NCBI GenBank assembly: GCA_964454675.1
Contig: CAYVUB010000009.1
Location: forward strand, 1-64,000
From: CAYVUB01 sp964454675
GTDB lineage: Bacteria; Bacteroidota; Bacteroidia; Flavobacteriales; Flavobacteriaceae
Reading direction: 5' to 3'
DNA: 64,000 nucleotides
The notes beneath the pieces were generated by a model that did not search any database, was not told the DNA's origin, and saw nothing but the letters and a program-made list of their open reading frames with translations. Of the stretch, positions 16,261-24,885 are shown one piece after another; position 1 is the first letter of the stretch; each line of letters begins with the position of its first letter. Position numbers and translations under genes: made by a program.

Positions 16261-18220
16261 ACGCTTTGAGTTTTACTGAATGTTTAATGTTGTCCGCAAA
16301 GCGTATTTTTATTTTTGTTACGCCTCTTTCAAGTTTTAAATTTTTAATTGCGTTTTTTGAAATTATTCCTTTGTCAGTTTCCGCAATTTCAACTCCGTCA
16401 TCTCTGTCATTATCTGCACCAACGAGCAATTCCAATTCCGAATTTTCAATTTCTTCATCAGAGTTTACAATCAAATAGTGATATAAGTTCCCGTTTTCTG
16501 TTTGTGCAGCAACTTTGAAATTCACTTTTGCTACAACTTTACTTTTAACCGGGTTTTCATCTGTTCTGTTACCGGCACTTCCTGTATCTCCCAAATCGCT
16601 TGAAGGAGCATCGCCACCGTCACTATCATTTTCTCCGCCTACGGTAATTGTTTCTTCTCCATCTTCCGCAACTTCAATATCGGCTTCTTCTTTTGCTTCC
16701 GACTGTTGTGTTTTAACGGTTGGTTTTATTGTTACAGGTTCGGTTTTGTCACTTGTAAGCATTCCGGTTTCATCTTCTGTTTGTTCATTGCTTGATTGAC
16801 CTGAAATATTGTTGGTATTCATTCCGTCAAAATCGTATTCTTCGTCTTTTTCCAACAAATCTTCCGGAATTGACAAGTATTCTTCCAAACCGACAAATGC
16901 TATTTTATTGCCTGTTTTTATTTTTGAGAGAGATTCAAGTTTAGTATTTATAAAATTGCTGATTTCATTATATCCTTTACGAGCATCTGTGTCAATTTGA
17001 CCTTCGTCTTTCGGGTAATTATCTATATTCCATTCATTATGTGCCGGATTTTCCATTAGACGAAGCATTTCGTTTCCCTTGTCATTATCACAAATAAAAA
17101 CAGCAGAATAGCCATTAACCTTTCTATTAGTTCTTTTAAAAACAACCATTCTCGGAGTTCGGAAATAAGACGTTCTATTAGGTAATCCTTTTTCCAAATA
17201 AACATATAATTTCACTTTCCCGATAGTTTTCAAGTTATCTTCAAATACCCGAAATTGGTCATTAGTTTCTGCATACTTTACCGCCTTTAAATAAGATTTC
17301 GGATTCCAAGACTCAATTTCTGTTGGCACTCCGCTTTCGGCTTGTCCTTCAAAATATTCGCCAATTATTGTTTCAATGTTGTTTTTATTTATGGTAATAT
17401 CATCAATTTGAACAACCAACTTTTCATCATAAATAGCTAACCAAAAATTATTGAGAACCGATTTAATCATCAATCTTTTTTGGTTTGGCTCATCCCACAA
17501 CCCGATTATATTCACATCTGTTCCCGATTCTGTTTTTCTGAAAATTTCGGAAATATCATCTTCTGTTGTTGTCGGATTACCGTTATTATTGTCATAAAAA
17601 CCAAACGCAGAAATTTTACTATCACTGTCGTCTTTATGAGTAGTTAATCGTGTTGCTCCTTCAAAATAGACGTTCCCATTTGTATCTTTTGACGAAACTA
17701 CAAGTGTTTTTATTGGAGATAAAGCAAAATATGCCCCTTTACCGAAACCGAAAGAACCACCTGCGCCTTGATTTTTGGCACTTACTCCGGATGCTCGAAG
17801 AAAAGCATAAAACGGAGAAGTTGTTCCTTCGTCAAAGTACATTCCTTTTGTATTCATATCTGAAATTTTCAGACAAGATATTTTCAATTTCTTTTTACCT
17901 TCTTCTGTTCCGTTTAAGTATTTCAACATATCCCCGAACAGTCGTTTAGCATCAACATTTTCTTTATAATAATTCAATGACTGATTAATATGTGTTTCGA
18001 TTTGAAAAAATGCAGGATACTCTTGCCTGTTCAAATCGAAGTATTGAAAAGAAACAACAACGGGTTTTGTCTTATCATCAACGGCATCTAAAGAGTTTTG
18101 AATAGCTTCTCTAACTATCGAGTAATAAGGATTACCTTTAAAAGTTATGTGCAACGGGTCATTCGGACCAATTTCTCCGCCACCTTCCGGTTTAAAATGC
18201 CATTTACAGTTTTTTTCCAT
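16247..18220 (-). CDS. GHKL (HSP90/MutL/MORC-like) ATPase of defence island
   Basis: A 657-aa protein counted from the ATG at 18220; an earlier in-frame ATG at 18250 would overlap the upstream gene. The Bergerat ATP-binding fold is visible: N-box REAIQNSLDA (Glu38, Asn42), G1 box ISDMNTKGM (Asp121, Gly126), G2 lid GAGGSFGFGKGA (152-163), and GTDVNIIGLW downstream. A helical middle region follows, then an acidic Ser/Thr/Glu-rich linker (roughly residues 470-570), then a C-terminal beta domain. MutL/MORC-type ATPases have been described in operons with restriction-modification genes (Iyer, Abhiman and Aravind), where they are thought to act as ATP-driven clamps. The nearby Vsr-like nuclease and C5 methyltransferase fit this. 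Confidence 0.85.
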   Translation of the reverse strand: MEKNCKWHFKPEGGGEIGPNDPLHITFKGNPYYSIVREAIQNSLDAVDDKTKPVVVSFQYFDLNRQEYPAFFQIETHINQSLNYYKENVDAKRLFGDMLKYLNGTEEGKKKLKISCLKISDMNTKGMYFDEGTTSPFYAFLRASGVSAKNQGAGGSFGFGKGAYFALSPIKTLVVSSKDTNGNVYFEGATRLTTHKDDSDSKISAFGFYDNNNGNPTTTEDDISEIFRKTESGTDVNIIGLWDEPNQKRLMIKSVLNNFWLAIYDEKLVVQIDDITINKNNIETIIGEYFEGQAESGVPTEIESWNPKSYLKAVKYAETNDQFRVFEDNLKTIGKVKLYVYLEKGLPNRTSYFRTPRMVVFKRTNRKVNGYSAVFICDNDKGNEMLRLMENPAHNEWNIDNYPKDEGQIDTDARKGYNEISNFINTKLESLSKIKTGNKIAFVGLEEYLSIPEDLLEKDEEYDFDGMNTNNISGQSSNEQTEDETGMLTSDKTEPVTIKPTVKTQQSEAKEEADIEVAEDGEETITVGGENDSDGGDAPSSDLGDTGSAGNRTDENPVKSKVVAKVNFKVAAQTENGNLYHYLIVNSDEEIENSELELLVGADNDRDDGVEIAETDKGIISKNAIKNLKLERGVTKIKIRFADNIKHSVKLKAYEIQ

Positions 18221-18227
18221 AGTGCTG

Positions 18228-18461
18228 TTATTTTTCAAATCTAAATCCACCTTTATTGGTTTTGTTTAGTTCTTTATCGTACAAAATTCGGGTTTCTTTT
18301 AATGTTCGGTTTATTTCCTTAAACATCAATTCCACATCTTTTTCGGTGTATTCGTAATTGTTTTTATTGGCACAATTTCCAAGCAAGTTCAGATAATCTA
18401 TAATCTTCTGAACCCGATTGGAAGCCACTTTTTCAAATCTTTCTCTACGTTTTGAAATCAT
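18228..18461 (-). CDS. Small helical protein, first gene of GHKL operon
   Basis: A 77-aa protein, strongly basic at the N-terminus (MISKRRERFEKVASNRVQKI) and then helical (LNLLGNCANKNNYEYTEKDV). There is no signal peptide. It is the promoter-proximal gene of the four-gene operon, and its stop lies 7 bp from the ATPase ATG. The size, charge and position suggest a DNA-binding or accessory subunit of the system, or a regulator, but no helix-turn-helix could be assigned. Similar short proteins often accompany defence genes, which is my recollection rather than a search result. Confidence 0.72.
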   Translation of the reverse strand: MISKRRERFEKVASNRVQKIIDYLNLLGNCANKNNYEYTEKDVELMFKEINRTLKETRILYDKELNKTNKGGFRFEK

Positions 18462-18469
18462 TTTACTAA

Positions 18470-18559
18470 CTTTGAATGTAGTTAATCAGATGCAAATATA
18501 AAATACATTTTATTATTATACAAATATATTTACTATATTTATTAAATGTAGTGTATAAA
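18470..18559. promoter_or_regulatory. Divergent promoter region of defence island with repeated TACATTT/AAATGTA motifs
   Basis: An AT-rich ~90-bp gap separates the two divergent operons. It contains AATGTAGTTAA (from 18475), TACATTT (18504-18510) and AATGTAGTGTA (from 18545), so two direct copies and one inverted copy of one short motif. This could be an operator co-regulating the methyltransferase side and the ATPase side. In a region this AT-rich, chance matches are possible. Confidence 0.35.
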
Positions 18560-18991
18560 ATGGATAAATTAAGTAAGGAACAACGAAGGAAAAATATGCA
18601 AGCAGTTAAAAGCAAGGGTTCTAAAATTGAAATTTTGCTTGGGAAAGAAATGTGGAAAAGAGGGCTGAGATACAGGAAAAATGACAAGTCCGTTTTTGGC
18701 AAGCCAGATTTCACATTCAAAAAATATAAGGTTGCCGTTTTTTGTGACAGCGAGTTTTGGCACGGGAAGGATTGGGAAATAAAAAAGCACGAACACAAAT
18801 CAAATATTGATTTTTGGCACAAGAAAATTCAAAGAAATATAGAACGAGATAAAGAAGTAAATGAACAATTAACAAAAGAAGGTTGGAAAATATTACGGTT
18901 TTGGGGGAAAGATATTGAGAAAAATTTGTTACTTTGTGCTTTTAAAATAGAAGAAGTAATTAATGCAAAAAAAGAATCTAAAGGCTGTTGA
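18560..18991 (+). CDS. vsr: Vsr-like DNA endonuclease
   Basis: A 143-aa protein of the very-short-patch-repair endonuclease family (PD-(D/E)XK fold). The ATG at 18560 gives the family's usual opening MDKLSKEQRRKNMQAVKSKG; the GTG at 18551 is less likely. The acidic residue Glu24, the catalytic Asp50 in FGKPDFTF and the active-site His68 in SEFWHGKDW align with the key residues of E. coli Vsr. The zinc-binding His/Cys cluster that follows FWH in E. coli is missing here (the segment reads GKDWEIKKHEHKSNIDFW). The tail RNIERDKEVNEQL to GWKILRFW is typical. Vsr normally nicks at T:G mismatches made by deamination of 5-methylcytosine. The gene overlaps the methyltransferase by 29 bp. In this island it could instead be the restriction nuclease. 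Confidence 0.88.
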   Translation: MDKLSKEQRRKNMQAVKSKGSKIEILLGKEMWKRGLRYRKNDKSVFGKPDFTFKKYKVAVFCDSEFWHGKDWEIKKHEHKSNIDFWHKKIQRNIERDKEVNEQLTKEGWKILRFWGKDIEKNLLLCAFKIEEVINAKKESKGC

Positions 18992-20015
18992 TTTTTTCTG
19001 TTCCGGAGGTGGGATGAGCTACGGAATGCAACAAGCCGGAATAGAAATTCTTGCAGGAATTGATTTTGACAAAACCTGTGAAGAAACATATACTTCTAAC
19101 ATCAAAGGAGCGGAATTTATTCACGCAGATGTTTTTGAATTGAAAGAAACCGAGTTAGAAAAAAAGCTTTCCTTAAAAAAAAACGACAAAAATTTAGTTT
19201 TAATCGGATGTAGTCCTTGCCAATTTTGGAGTATAATAAATACCGACAAAGAAAAATCGTCTAAGTCTAAGGATTTGTTGAAAGAATTCAGACGTTTTGT
19301 AGAATATTTTGTGCCGGGTTATGTAATTGTGGAAAATGTACCGGGCGTTTTGAGGAGAAAAACTGAAAGCGGATTGGAAGATTTTATTGAATGGTTAGAA
19401 AGTAAGGATTACAAAGTTCATTTTGATGTCCACGAGGTAAGTAATTACGGAGTTCCACAACACCGAAGACGTTTTACACTTATTGCCAATAGAGTTACAA
19501 AAGAAGAATTAGAGCCAATAAAAGCAAAAGGGCAAAAACTCACGGTTAGAGATGTTTTAGGAGAACATAACGGTTTCCCGAAAGTAAAAGCCGGACACAA
19601 AGACAACTCCTCTTTTTCACACACGGTTGCAGGTCTTAAAGAAATTAATCTTCAAAGACTTGCTCTTACTCAAAAAGACGGAGGTAATAGACTTTCGTAT
19701 GCTGATACGGATTTAGCTCCGGAATGTCATAAAGGAGACAATGTCAATTTTAAAGATTCTTACGGCAGAATGTGGTGGGACAGACCTTCGCCTACAATAA
19801 CAACCAAGTTTTTCAGTATTTCAAACGGACGGTTTGCACATCCGGAAGAAGATAGAGCAATTTCATTACGAGAAGGAGCAGTTTTACAATCGTTTCCTAA
19901 AAATTATATTTTTAAAACAACAAGTATTGCAAATACCGCACGGATGATTGGAAATGCTGTACCTCCAAAATATGCGGAAGCTATTGGGAAATCAATTTAT
20001 TTAAACGCTATATAA
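18963..20015 (+). CDS. dcm: DNA (cytosine-5-)-methyltransferase
   Basis: A 350-aa C5 methyltransferase with its motifs in order. Motif I is AVDFFCSGGGMSYGMQQAG (SAM binding). Motif IV is CSPCQFWS, with the nucleophile Cys86. Motif VI is VENVPGV (Glu124), motif VIII is GVPQHRRRFTLIA, and motif X is MIGNAVPPKYAEAIG. The target-recognition region between VIII and IX is short. It transfers a methyl group from SAM to cytosine at a specific site, protecting host DNA from a cognate nuclease. Motif IV reads SPCQ rather than the usual PPCQ. It is translationally coupled to the Vsr-like gene and divergent from the GHKL ATPase operon. The recognition sequence cannot be read from the protein by eye. Confidence 0.93.
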   Translation: MQKKNLKAVDFFCSGGGMSYGMQQAGIEILAGIDFDKTCEETYTSNIKGAEFIHADVFELKETELEKKLSLKKNDKNLVLIGCSPCQFWSIINTDKEKSSKSKDLLKEFRRFVEYFVPGYVIVENVPGVLRRKTESGLEDFIEWLESKDYKVHFDVHEVSNYGVPQHRRRFTLIANRVTKEELEPIKAKGQKLTVRDVLGEHNGFPKVKAGHKDNSSFSHTVAGLKEINLQRLALTQKDGGNRLSYADTDLAPECHKGDNVNFKDSYGRMWWDRPSPTITTKFFSISNGRFAHPEEDRAISLREGAVLQSFPKNYIFKTTSIANTARMIGNAVPPKYAEAIGKSIYLNAI

Positions 20016-20120
20016 TATAAATCTATTGTTACTGTTTCATAACACCACTTTATATAAAATCTAAAAAACCAGAGAAACCCGGCAAGTTGTGTCCGCAAGA
20101 TTCGCATTCGCAGGAATTTT

Positions 20121-21995
20121 CTACCGCTTCAACGTAAAATGCCCTTTTAACTCTTGTCCGTCAATTTTAATTACATACCAATAATCTGAAGTTGGGAGTA
20201 ATTGATTTTTAAACGTGCCGTCCCAAGCAAAAGCCGTGTTTTTGGAGCTTACCAATAATCTGCCAAAGCGGTCAAAAATATGCACTTCCGAAGATGCAAA
20301 ATATTCAATGCCTTTCAAGATAAATGCATCATTGACACCATCTCCATTGGGTGTGAAAAACTTCGGAATGACAAAATGTAAAAACTCTGTAGTTGCAATA
20401 CCACAACCGTTATGTTCTCTTACGTAAATGGTATATAAGCCACCTTCAGCATTAAAAAATGTGGGGCTTGACTGATAGCTGACACCGTCCAAAGAGTACT
20501 CAAAATCGCCTGTGTTTGCAGTAGTTATCACAATATGATTTCCATCAGAAAAAACAGTGTCAATAACCGGATTGTCAATTTGTGTCAGCGTGATGGTTTT
20601 GGTTGCTGAACAGCCGTTGCCATTGGTTACCACTACGGTATAAATTCCGGGGATATTAACGGTAATTTGCGAAATGGTCTCACCTGTATTCCATAAATAG
20701 TATGTGTTTATGACATTTGCGTAAAGCGTAATATCTGTGCCTTCACAAAATGTAAGCGTTTCATCTTCTACTACCGGCGATTCATAAAAAACAACCGAAA
20801 CTGCTGTTCTGAAATTTGAAGTGCAACCACCGTTTTCACTAACTGCTTCGGCATAAAACGTTCCTGCAACATCGGTAAGATACGATGGGTTGCCTGCCAA
20901 CAATAAATTGCCCCCACTTGGCGCATCGTACCAGTTTACTGTAATACCGGTTGGAACAGTTACAGATGCCGATTGCGTGTCATTACTACAGTTCGTCACA
21001 TTGCCATCGCTCACAGGCGCATCGGGTTTTAGAACAACACTGATTTCAAATACTTCAGACACTACGTTACACAACGGATTGGCAAGATTGATAACATCTT
21101 CGGCCACTTTTACCCTGTAATATGTAGTAACCGTTATTCCTGTTGGCGTGAATGTATTATCAGTTTCACCAACTATATCTGTCCAATTAACATTGTCTGT
21201 ACTTTCCTGCCATTGATAGGCGTGTGATGTAAAAATGGAAAAATCAGGATTTGCGGTCAATTGGGTTGTGAAAGGCAAATTGTTTTCACAAACAAAAACG
21301 CTGCCGTTGGCTTGGGTATCTTCAACCGTTACAATATCACCGCAGCTTTTAAAAACAATATCGTCAATTCCTAAATCGTTACCGCAACCACCTACACCGT
21401 TATTAATCATTTTAAGAATCACTTCTGTTTGTGCCGGTAAGGTTTGAAACACCAAGCCGTAGCGTTCCCAGTTGGGTGTTGCCGTGCCGTAAATATCTCC
21501 TGTATCGCCAGATGCCAATACGTTTGTATCTGATGCATCCCAGATTTCAAATTTTACATTGATAGGAATTCCGTTACCGCCGCAACCACTTGCAGGAAGC
21601 AAATTAATCAACCACGATGAAAACTCATACGACGTATTTTCGCACAATCCCGATATGGTTCTTCGGAAAAATTCGCCTGGAGTATAACTCGCATTGACAA
21701 TCAAAAATTTTCCGTTGACATCACCCGGAGTTACATCACCCATATTGTGCCAGTCAAAAAAATTGGACGAGCTTGATATGGTATAGCTTCCATCCTGAGG
21801 TTGTCCGGTTACATACGTGTAGGTTGTTGTTCCCGGCGGTAATGCAGGGCCGTTTGTGGTACCTGCGCCAAACGTTTCGGTGAAAATAGGTTCACCGGAA
21901 TTACCGGTACAAAAACCCAACTGTCCATAAGCGTTTATAAAGCCAAAGGCACAAAATATGATGACAAAAAAGATGCTTTTTCTTAACAATTTCAC
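20121..21995 (-). CDS. T9SS type B sorting-domain protein with Ig-like repeats
   Basis: A 624-aa secreted protein with a 25-residue signal peptide ending NAYGQ. The N-terminal ~220 residues (FCTGNSGEPIFTETFGAGTT, then GRDLG-like ends such as CGNDLGIDDIVFKSCG) look like a jelly-roll/MAM-like binding module. Ig-like segments follow (TYYRVKVAEDV, TYYLWNTGETISQITVNIPG). The C-terminal ~85 residues, starting FFTPNGDGVNDAF and ending GHFTLKR, are the type B (CHU_C, gliding-associated) sorting domain. Such proteins are placed on the cell surface by T9SS and serve adhesion or motility; the target is unknown. The gene lies between the defence island and pbpC. Confidence 0.88.
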   Translation of the reverse strand: MKLLRKSIFFVIIFCAFGFINAYGQLGFCTGNSGEPIFTETFGAGTTNGPALPPGTTTYTYVTGQPQDGSYTISSSSNFFDWHNMGDVTPGDVNGKFLIVNASYTPGEFFRRTISGLCENTSYEFSSWLINLLPASGCGGNGIPINVKFEIWDASDTNVLASGDTGDIYGTATPNWERYGLVFQTLPAQTEVILKMINNGVGGCGNDLGIDDIVFKSCGDIVTVEDTQANGSVFVCENNLPFTTQLTANPDFSIFTSHAYQWQESTDNVNWTDIVGETDNTFTPTGITVTTYYRVKVAEDVINLANPLCNVVSEVFEISVVLKPDAPVSDGNVTNCSNDTQSASVTVPTGITVNWYDAPSGGNLLLAGNPSYLTDVAGTFYAEAVSENGGCTSNFRTAVSVVFYESPVVEDETLTFCEGTDITLYANVINTYYLWNTGETISQITVNIPGIYTVVVTNGNGCSATKTITLTQIDNPVIDTVFSDGNHIVITTANTGDFEYSLDGVSYQSSPTFFNAEGGLYTIYVREHNGCGIATTEFLHFVIPKFFTPNGDGVNDAFILKGIEYFASSEVHIFDRFGRLLVSSKNTAFAWDGTFKNQLLPTSDYWYVIKIDGQELKGHFTLKR

Positions 21996-22102
21996 GTTTT
22001 AAAAATACACATTAAACCTTAAAAACATAGAGGAAAGCCTTATATTCGTATGAAAATTAACATTTATTGTCAGCGCAAACGTTTTCGTAAATCAAATAAA
22101 AA

Positions 22103-22414
22103 ATGAATTCAGACTTTAAACCTTATTATGCCGTAATTTTTACATCTACTCAAACTCAAAATCTTGACGGCTATTCTGAAATGGCAGAGCAAATGGAAGC
22201 CCTTGCAAAGCAACAACCCGGATTTTTAGGACTGGAAAGTGCAAGAAATACTATTGGTATTACGGTAAGTTACTGGGAAAGTCTGGACGCCATTAAAAAC
22301 TGGAAATTGCAAAGTGACCATTTAGTGGCCCAAAGAAAAGGTCGGGCAGACTTTTACAGTTGGTATAAAGTACGCATTTGCAAAGTAGAACGCGACTATG
22401 AATTTTCGCTTTGA
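22103..22414 (+). CDS. Antibiotic biosynthesis monooxygenase (ABM)-fold protein
   Basis: A 103-aa dimeric alpha/beta-barrel type protein. The strands YYAVIFTST, GFLGLESARN and ITVSYWESLDAIKNWK are the hallmark of the ABM/heme-degrading-like family, particularly the small housekeeping group with the ESLDAIKNWK and HLVAQ elements. These proteins are cofactor-free oxygenases or of unknown role. Its stop codon overlaps the TTG start of pbpC, so the two are co-transcribed and translationally coupled. The exact substrate is unknown. Confidence 0.85.
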   Translation: MNSDFKPYYAVIFTSTQTQNLDGYSEMAEQMEALAKQQPGFLGLESARNTIGITVSYWESLDAIKNWKLQSDHLVAQRKGRADFYSWYKVRICKVERDYEFSL

Positions 22415-24762
22415 AAAAGGTTATCAGCTATATAAAAACCCATAAAATCAAATCGGTCATTGTGTTGATACTTTTGGTAACGTATTATTTTTGTTTACCG
22501 CGCCAATTGTTTAAAGACCCAACCGCAACGGTTATTACAAGTGCAAATAATGAGTTATTGGGTGCGATGATTGCCCGTGACGGTCAATGGCGATTTCCAC
22601 ACAATGATAGTGTGCCCGATAAATTCAAAACCTGCATCATCCTGTTTGAAGACGCTTATTTTTACAAACATCCCGGTTTTAATCCTGTTTCCATTTATAA
22701 AGCATTGCGTGATAATTTAGGTTCAAAAACCATCAAACGTGGCGGAAGCACCATTACACAACAAGTGGTTAGACTTTCCCGTAAAGGGCAATCACGAACC
22801 TATATTGAAAAGCTGAAAGAATTAGTGCTTGCCACACGCCTGGAATTTAGAACATCAAAAGAAAAAATTCTGTCTTATTACAGCAGCAATGCGCCTTTTG
22901 GTGGCAATGTGGTTGGGCTTGACGCGGCTTCTTGGCGGTATTTTAACCGGCATCCCAACGATTTGTCGTGGGCAGAAAGTGCTACTCTGGCGGTATTGCC
23001 CAATGCCCCAAGCTTGATTTATCCGGGTAAAAATCAAGAGCAATTGTTGATAAAACGAAACATTCTGCTTAAAAAATTATTAGAAAATGATATTATAGAT
23101 TCATTAACTTATCAATTATCCATCACTGAAGATTTACCTCAAAAACCGTATCCGCTGCCACAAATCGCACCGCATTTACTACAAAAAATTTCCAAAACGT
23201 ATAAAGGCGATTATGTAAAAACAACCATTGACACCAAATTACAAGAGCAAGTAAATACCATTGTGGCATCACACTATAATGTGTTGAAGCAAAATGAAAT
23301 TCACAACGCAGCGGTGTTGGTTTTGGATGTTAAAACCAGAGAGGTTTTAGCGTATGTAGGCAACACGCCAACCACAGATGAACATCAAAAAGATGTGGAT
23401 GTTATTGACAAACCACGAAGTACAGGCAGTATTTTAAAGCCATTTTTATATGCTGCAATGCTGGATGCCGGCGATATTTTACCCAACACTTTGGTTGCCG
23501 ATGTACCAACGCAATTTGGGAGTTACAATCCTGAGAATTTTGACAAAAACTACGATGGTGCTGTTCCTGTAAGCAGGGCTTTGTCACGTTCATTGAATGT
23601 TCCGGCTGTAAGAATGCTGCAGGAATTTGGTTTGGACAGGTTTCATCATTATTTAAAAGCCCTGAAACTTAAAGATTTAAAGCACAATGCCAACCATTAC
23701 GGATTATCGCTAATTCTTGGCGGTGCCGAAAGTAACTTGTGGGATTTATGCAAAAGCTATGCGGCAATGTCATCAACGTTGAATCATTTTAATGACACAT
23801 CGGGCGAATACTACACCAACGAGTTTACAGAACCTGTTTTTATTGCTGATACCAAAGTAAATTTTGGCAAAAAAACCAATGAAAAACCACTGTTTGATGC
23901 CGCATCCATTTATCTGACCTATGAAAGTTTAAAAGATGTAAACCGTCCTGAAGGCAATGAAAACTGGGAATTTTTTGACAGTTCAAAACAAATAGCCTGG
24001 AAAACAGGTACCAGTTTTGGTTTTAGAGATGCCTGGGCAATAGGTACCACAAAAGATTATGTGGTTGGCGTTTGGATAGGCAATGCCGATGGCGAAGGTC
24101 GTCCGGGTTTGGTTGGGGTTCAAACGGCTGCACCATTACTTTTTGATGTGTTTGATGTATTGCCAAGAAGTGATTGGTTTTCAAAACCTTTTGACGAGAT
24201 GCAGGAAATAGACGTTTGTATCAAAAGTGGTTACAGAGCTTCCCAAAACTGTGATGTTATCGAGCAAAAGTTTATTCAAAATAGTGGTTTAAAAACCCGG
24301 GCGTGTCCATATCATATTTTGGTACATCTCGATAAAACCGAACAGTATCAAGTAAATTCTTCTTGTGAAAATGTATCGGATATTAAAAGTAAATCGTGGT
24401 TTGTATTGCCTCCGCTTATGGCATATTATTACCAATCAAAAAATCCTTTTTATAAAAGCTTGCCTTCATTTAGAGATGATTGTTTGGGTGATGCTTTAGT
24501 ACGAATTGAATTTATTTATCCGAAGGAAAACAACAGTATTTTTTTACCAAAAGACTTTGACGGCACTACGAATGAGCTCATTTTAAGACTTGCACATTCA
24601 AAACCTGAAACCACAGTTTTTTGGTATTTGAATGACACATTTATAGGTACAACAAAAGCTATTCATGAAATAGCTGTATCGCCTCAGCAGGGAAAACACC
24701 TTATTACGGTTGTTGATGAAACAGGCAATGAAGCCAGAAGATGGTTTGTAATTTCAGAATAG
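22411..24762 (+). CDS. pbpC: Penicillin-binding protein 1C
   Basis: A 783-aa bifunctional peptidoglycan synthase. The TTG start overlaps the preceding stop (TTGA) and is needed to keep the N-terminal cytoplasmic tail and transmembrane helix (VIVLILLVTYYFCL, residues about 16-29). The GT51 glycosyltransferase domain has EDAYFYKHPG (catalytic Glu80) and GGSTITQQVVRL. The transpeptidase domain has the SxxK nucleophile Ser340 (SILK), SLN in RALSRSLNVPA, and KTGTSFGFRDAW. The C-terminal ~100 residues are a PBP1C-type BiPBP_C beta domain. It polymerises and crosslinks glycan strands in the periplasm. In E. coli pbpC is adjacent to the alpha-2-macroglobulin gene, whose homologue here ends at 14551. 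Confidence 0.93.
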   Translation: MKKVISYIKTHKIKSVIVLILLVTYYFCLPRQLFKDPTATVITSANNELLGAMIARDGQWRFPHNDSVPDKFKTCIILFEDAYFYKHPGFNPVSIYKALRDNLGSKTIKRGGSTITQQVVRLSRKGQSRTYIEKLKELVLATRLEFRTSKEKILSYYSSNAPFGGNVVGLDAASWRYFNRHPNDLSWAESATLAVLPNAPSLIYPGKNQEQLLIKRNILLKKLLENDIIDSLTYQLSITEDLPQKPYPLPQIAPHLLQKISKTYKGDYVKTTIDTKLQEQVNTIVASHYNVLKQNEIHNAAVLVLDVKTREVLAYVGNTPTTDEHQKDVDVIDKPRSTGSILKPFLYAAMLDAGDILPNTLVADVPTQFGSYNPENFDKNYDGAVPVSRALSRSLNVPAVRMLQEFGLDRFHHYLKALKLKDLKHNANHYGLSLILGGAESNLWDLCKSYAAMSSTLNHFNDTSGEYYTNEFTEPVFIADTKVNFGKKTNEKPLFDAASIYLTYESLKDVNRPEGNENWEFFDSSKQIAWKTGTSFGFRDAWAIGTTKDYVVGVWIGNADGEGRPGLVGVQTAAPLLFDVFDVLPRSDWFSKPFDEMQEIDVCIKSGYRASQNCDVIEQKFIQNSGLKTRACPYHILVHLDKTEQYQVNSSCENVSDIKSKSWFVLPPLMAYYYQSKNPFYKSLPSFRDDCLGDALVRIEFIYPKENNSIFLPKDFDGTTNELILRLAHSKPETTVFWYLNDTFIGTTKAIHEIAVSPQQGKHLITVVDETGNEARRWFVISE

Positions 24763-24885
24763 TTGCACCTCATATTTCGACCAACGGGCAATTCTTTAAC
24801 AGCTTTTTTAATTGTGTTTATGTATATTTACAATCATAAATATCATATCGTTGTTGTTAACTAACCTTCATAAATTATAAAAACC

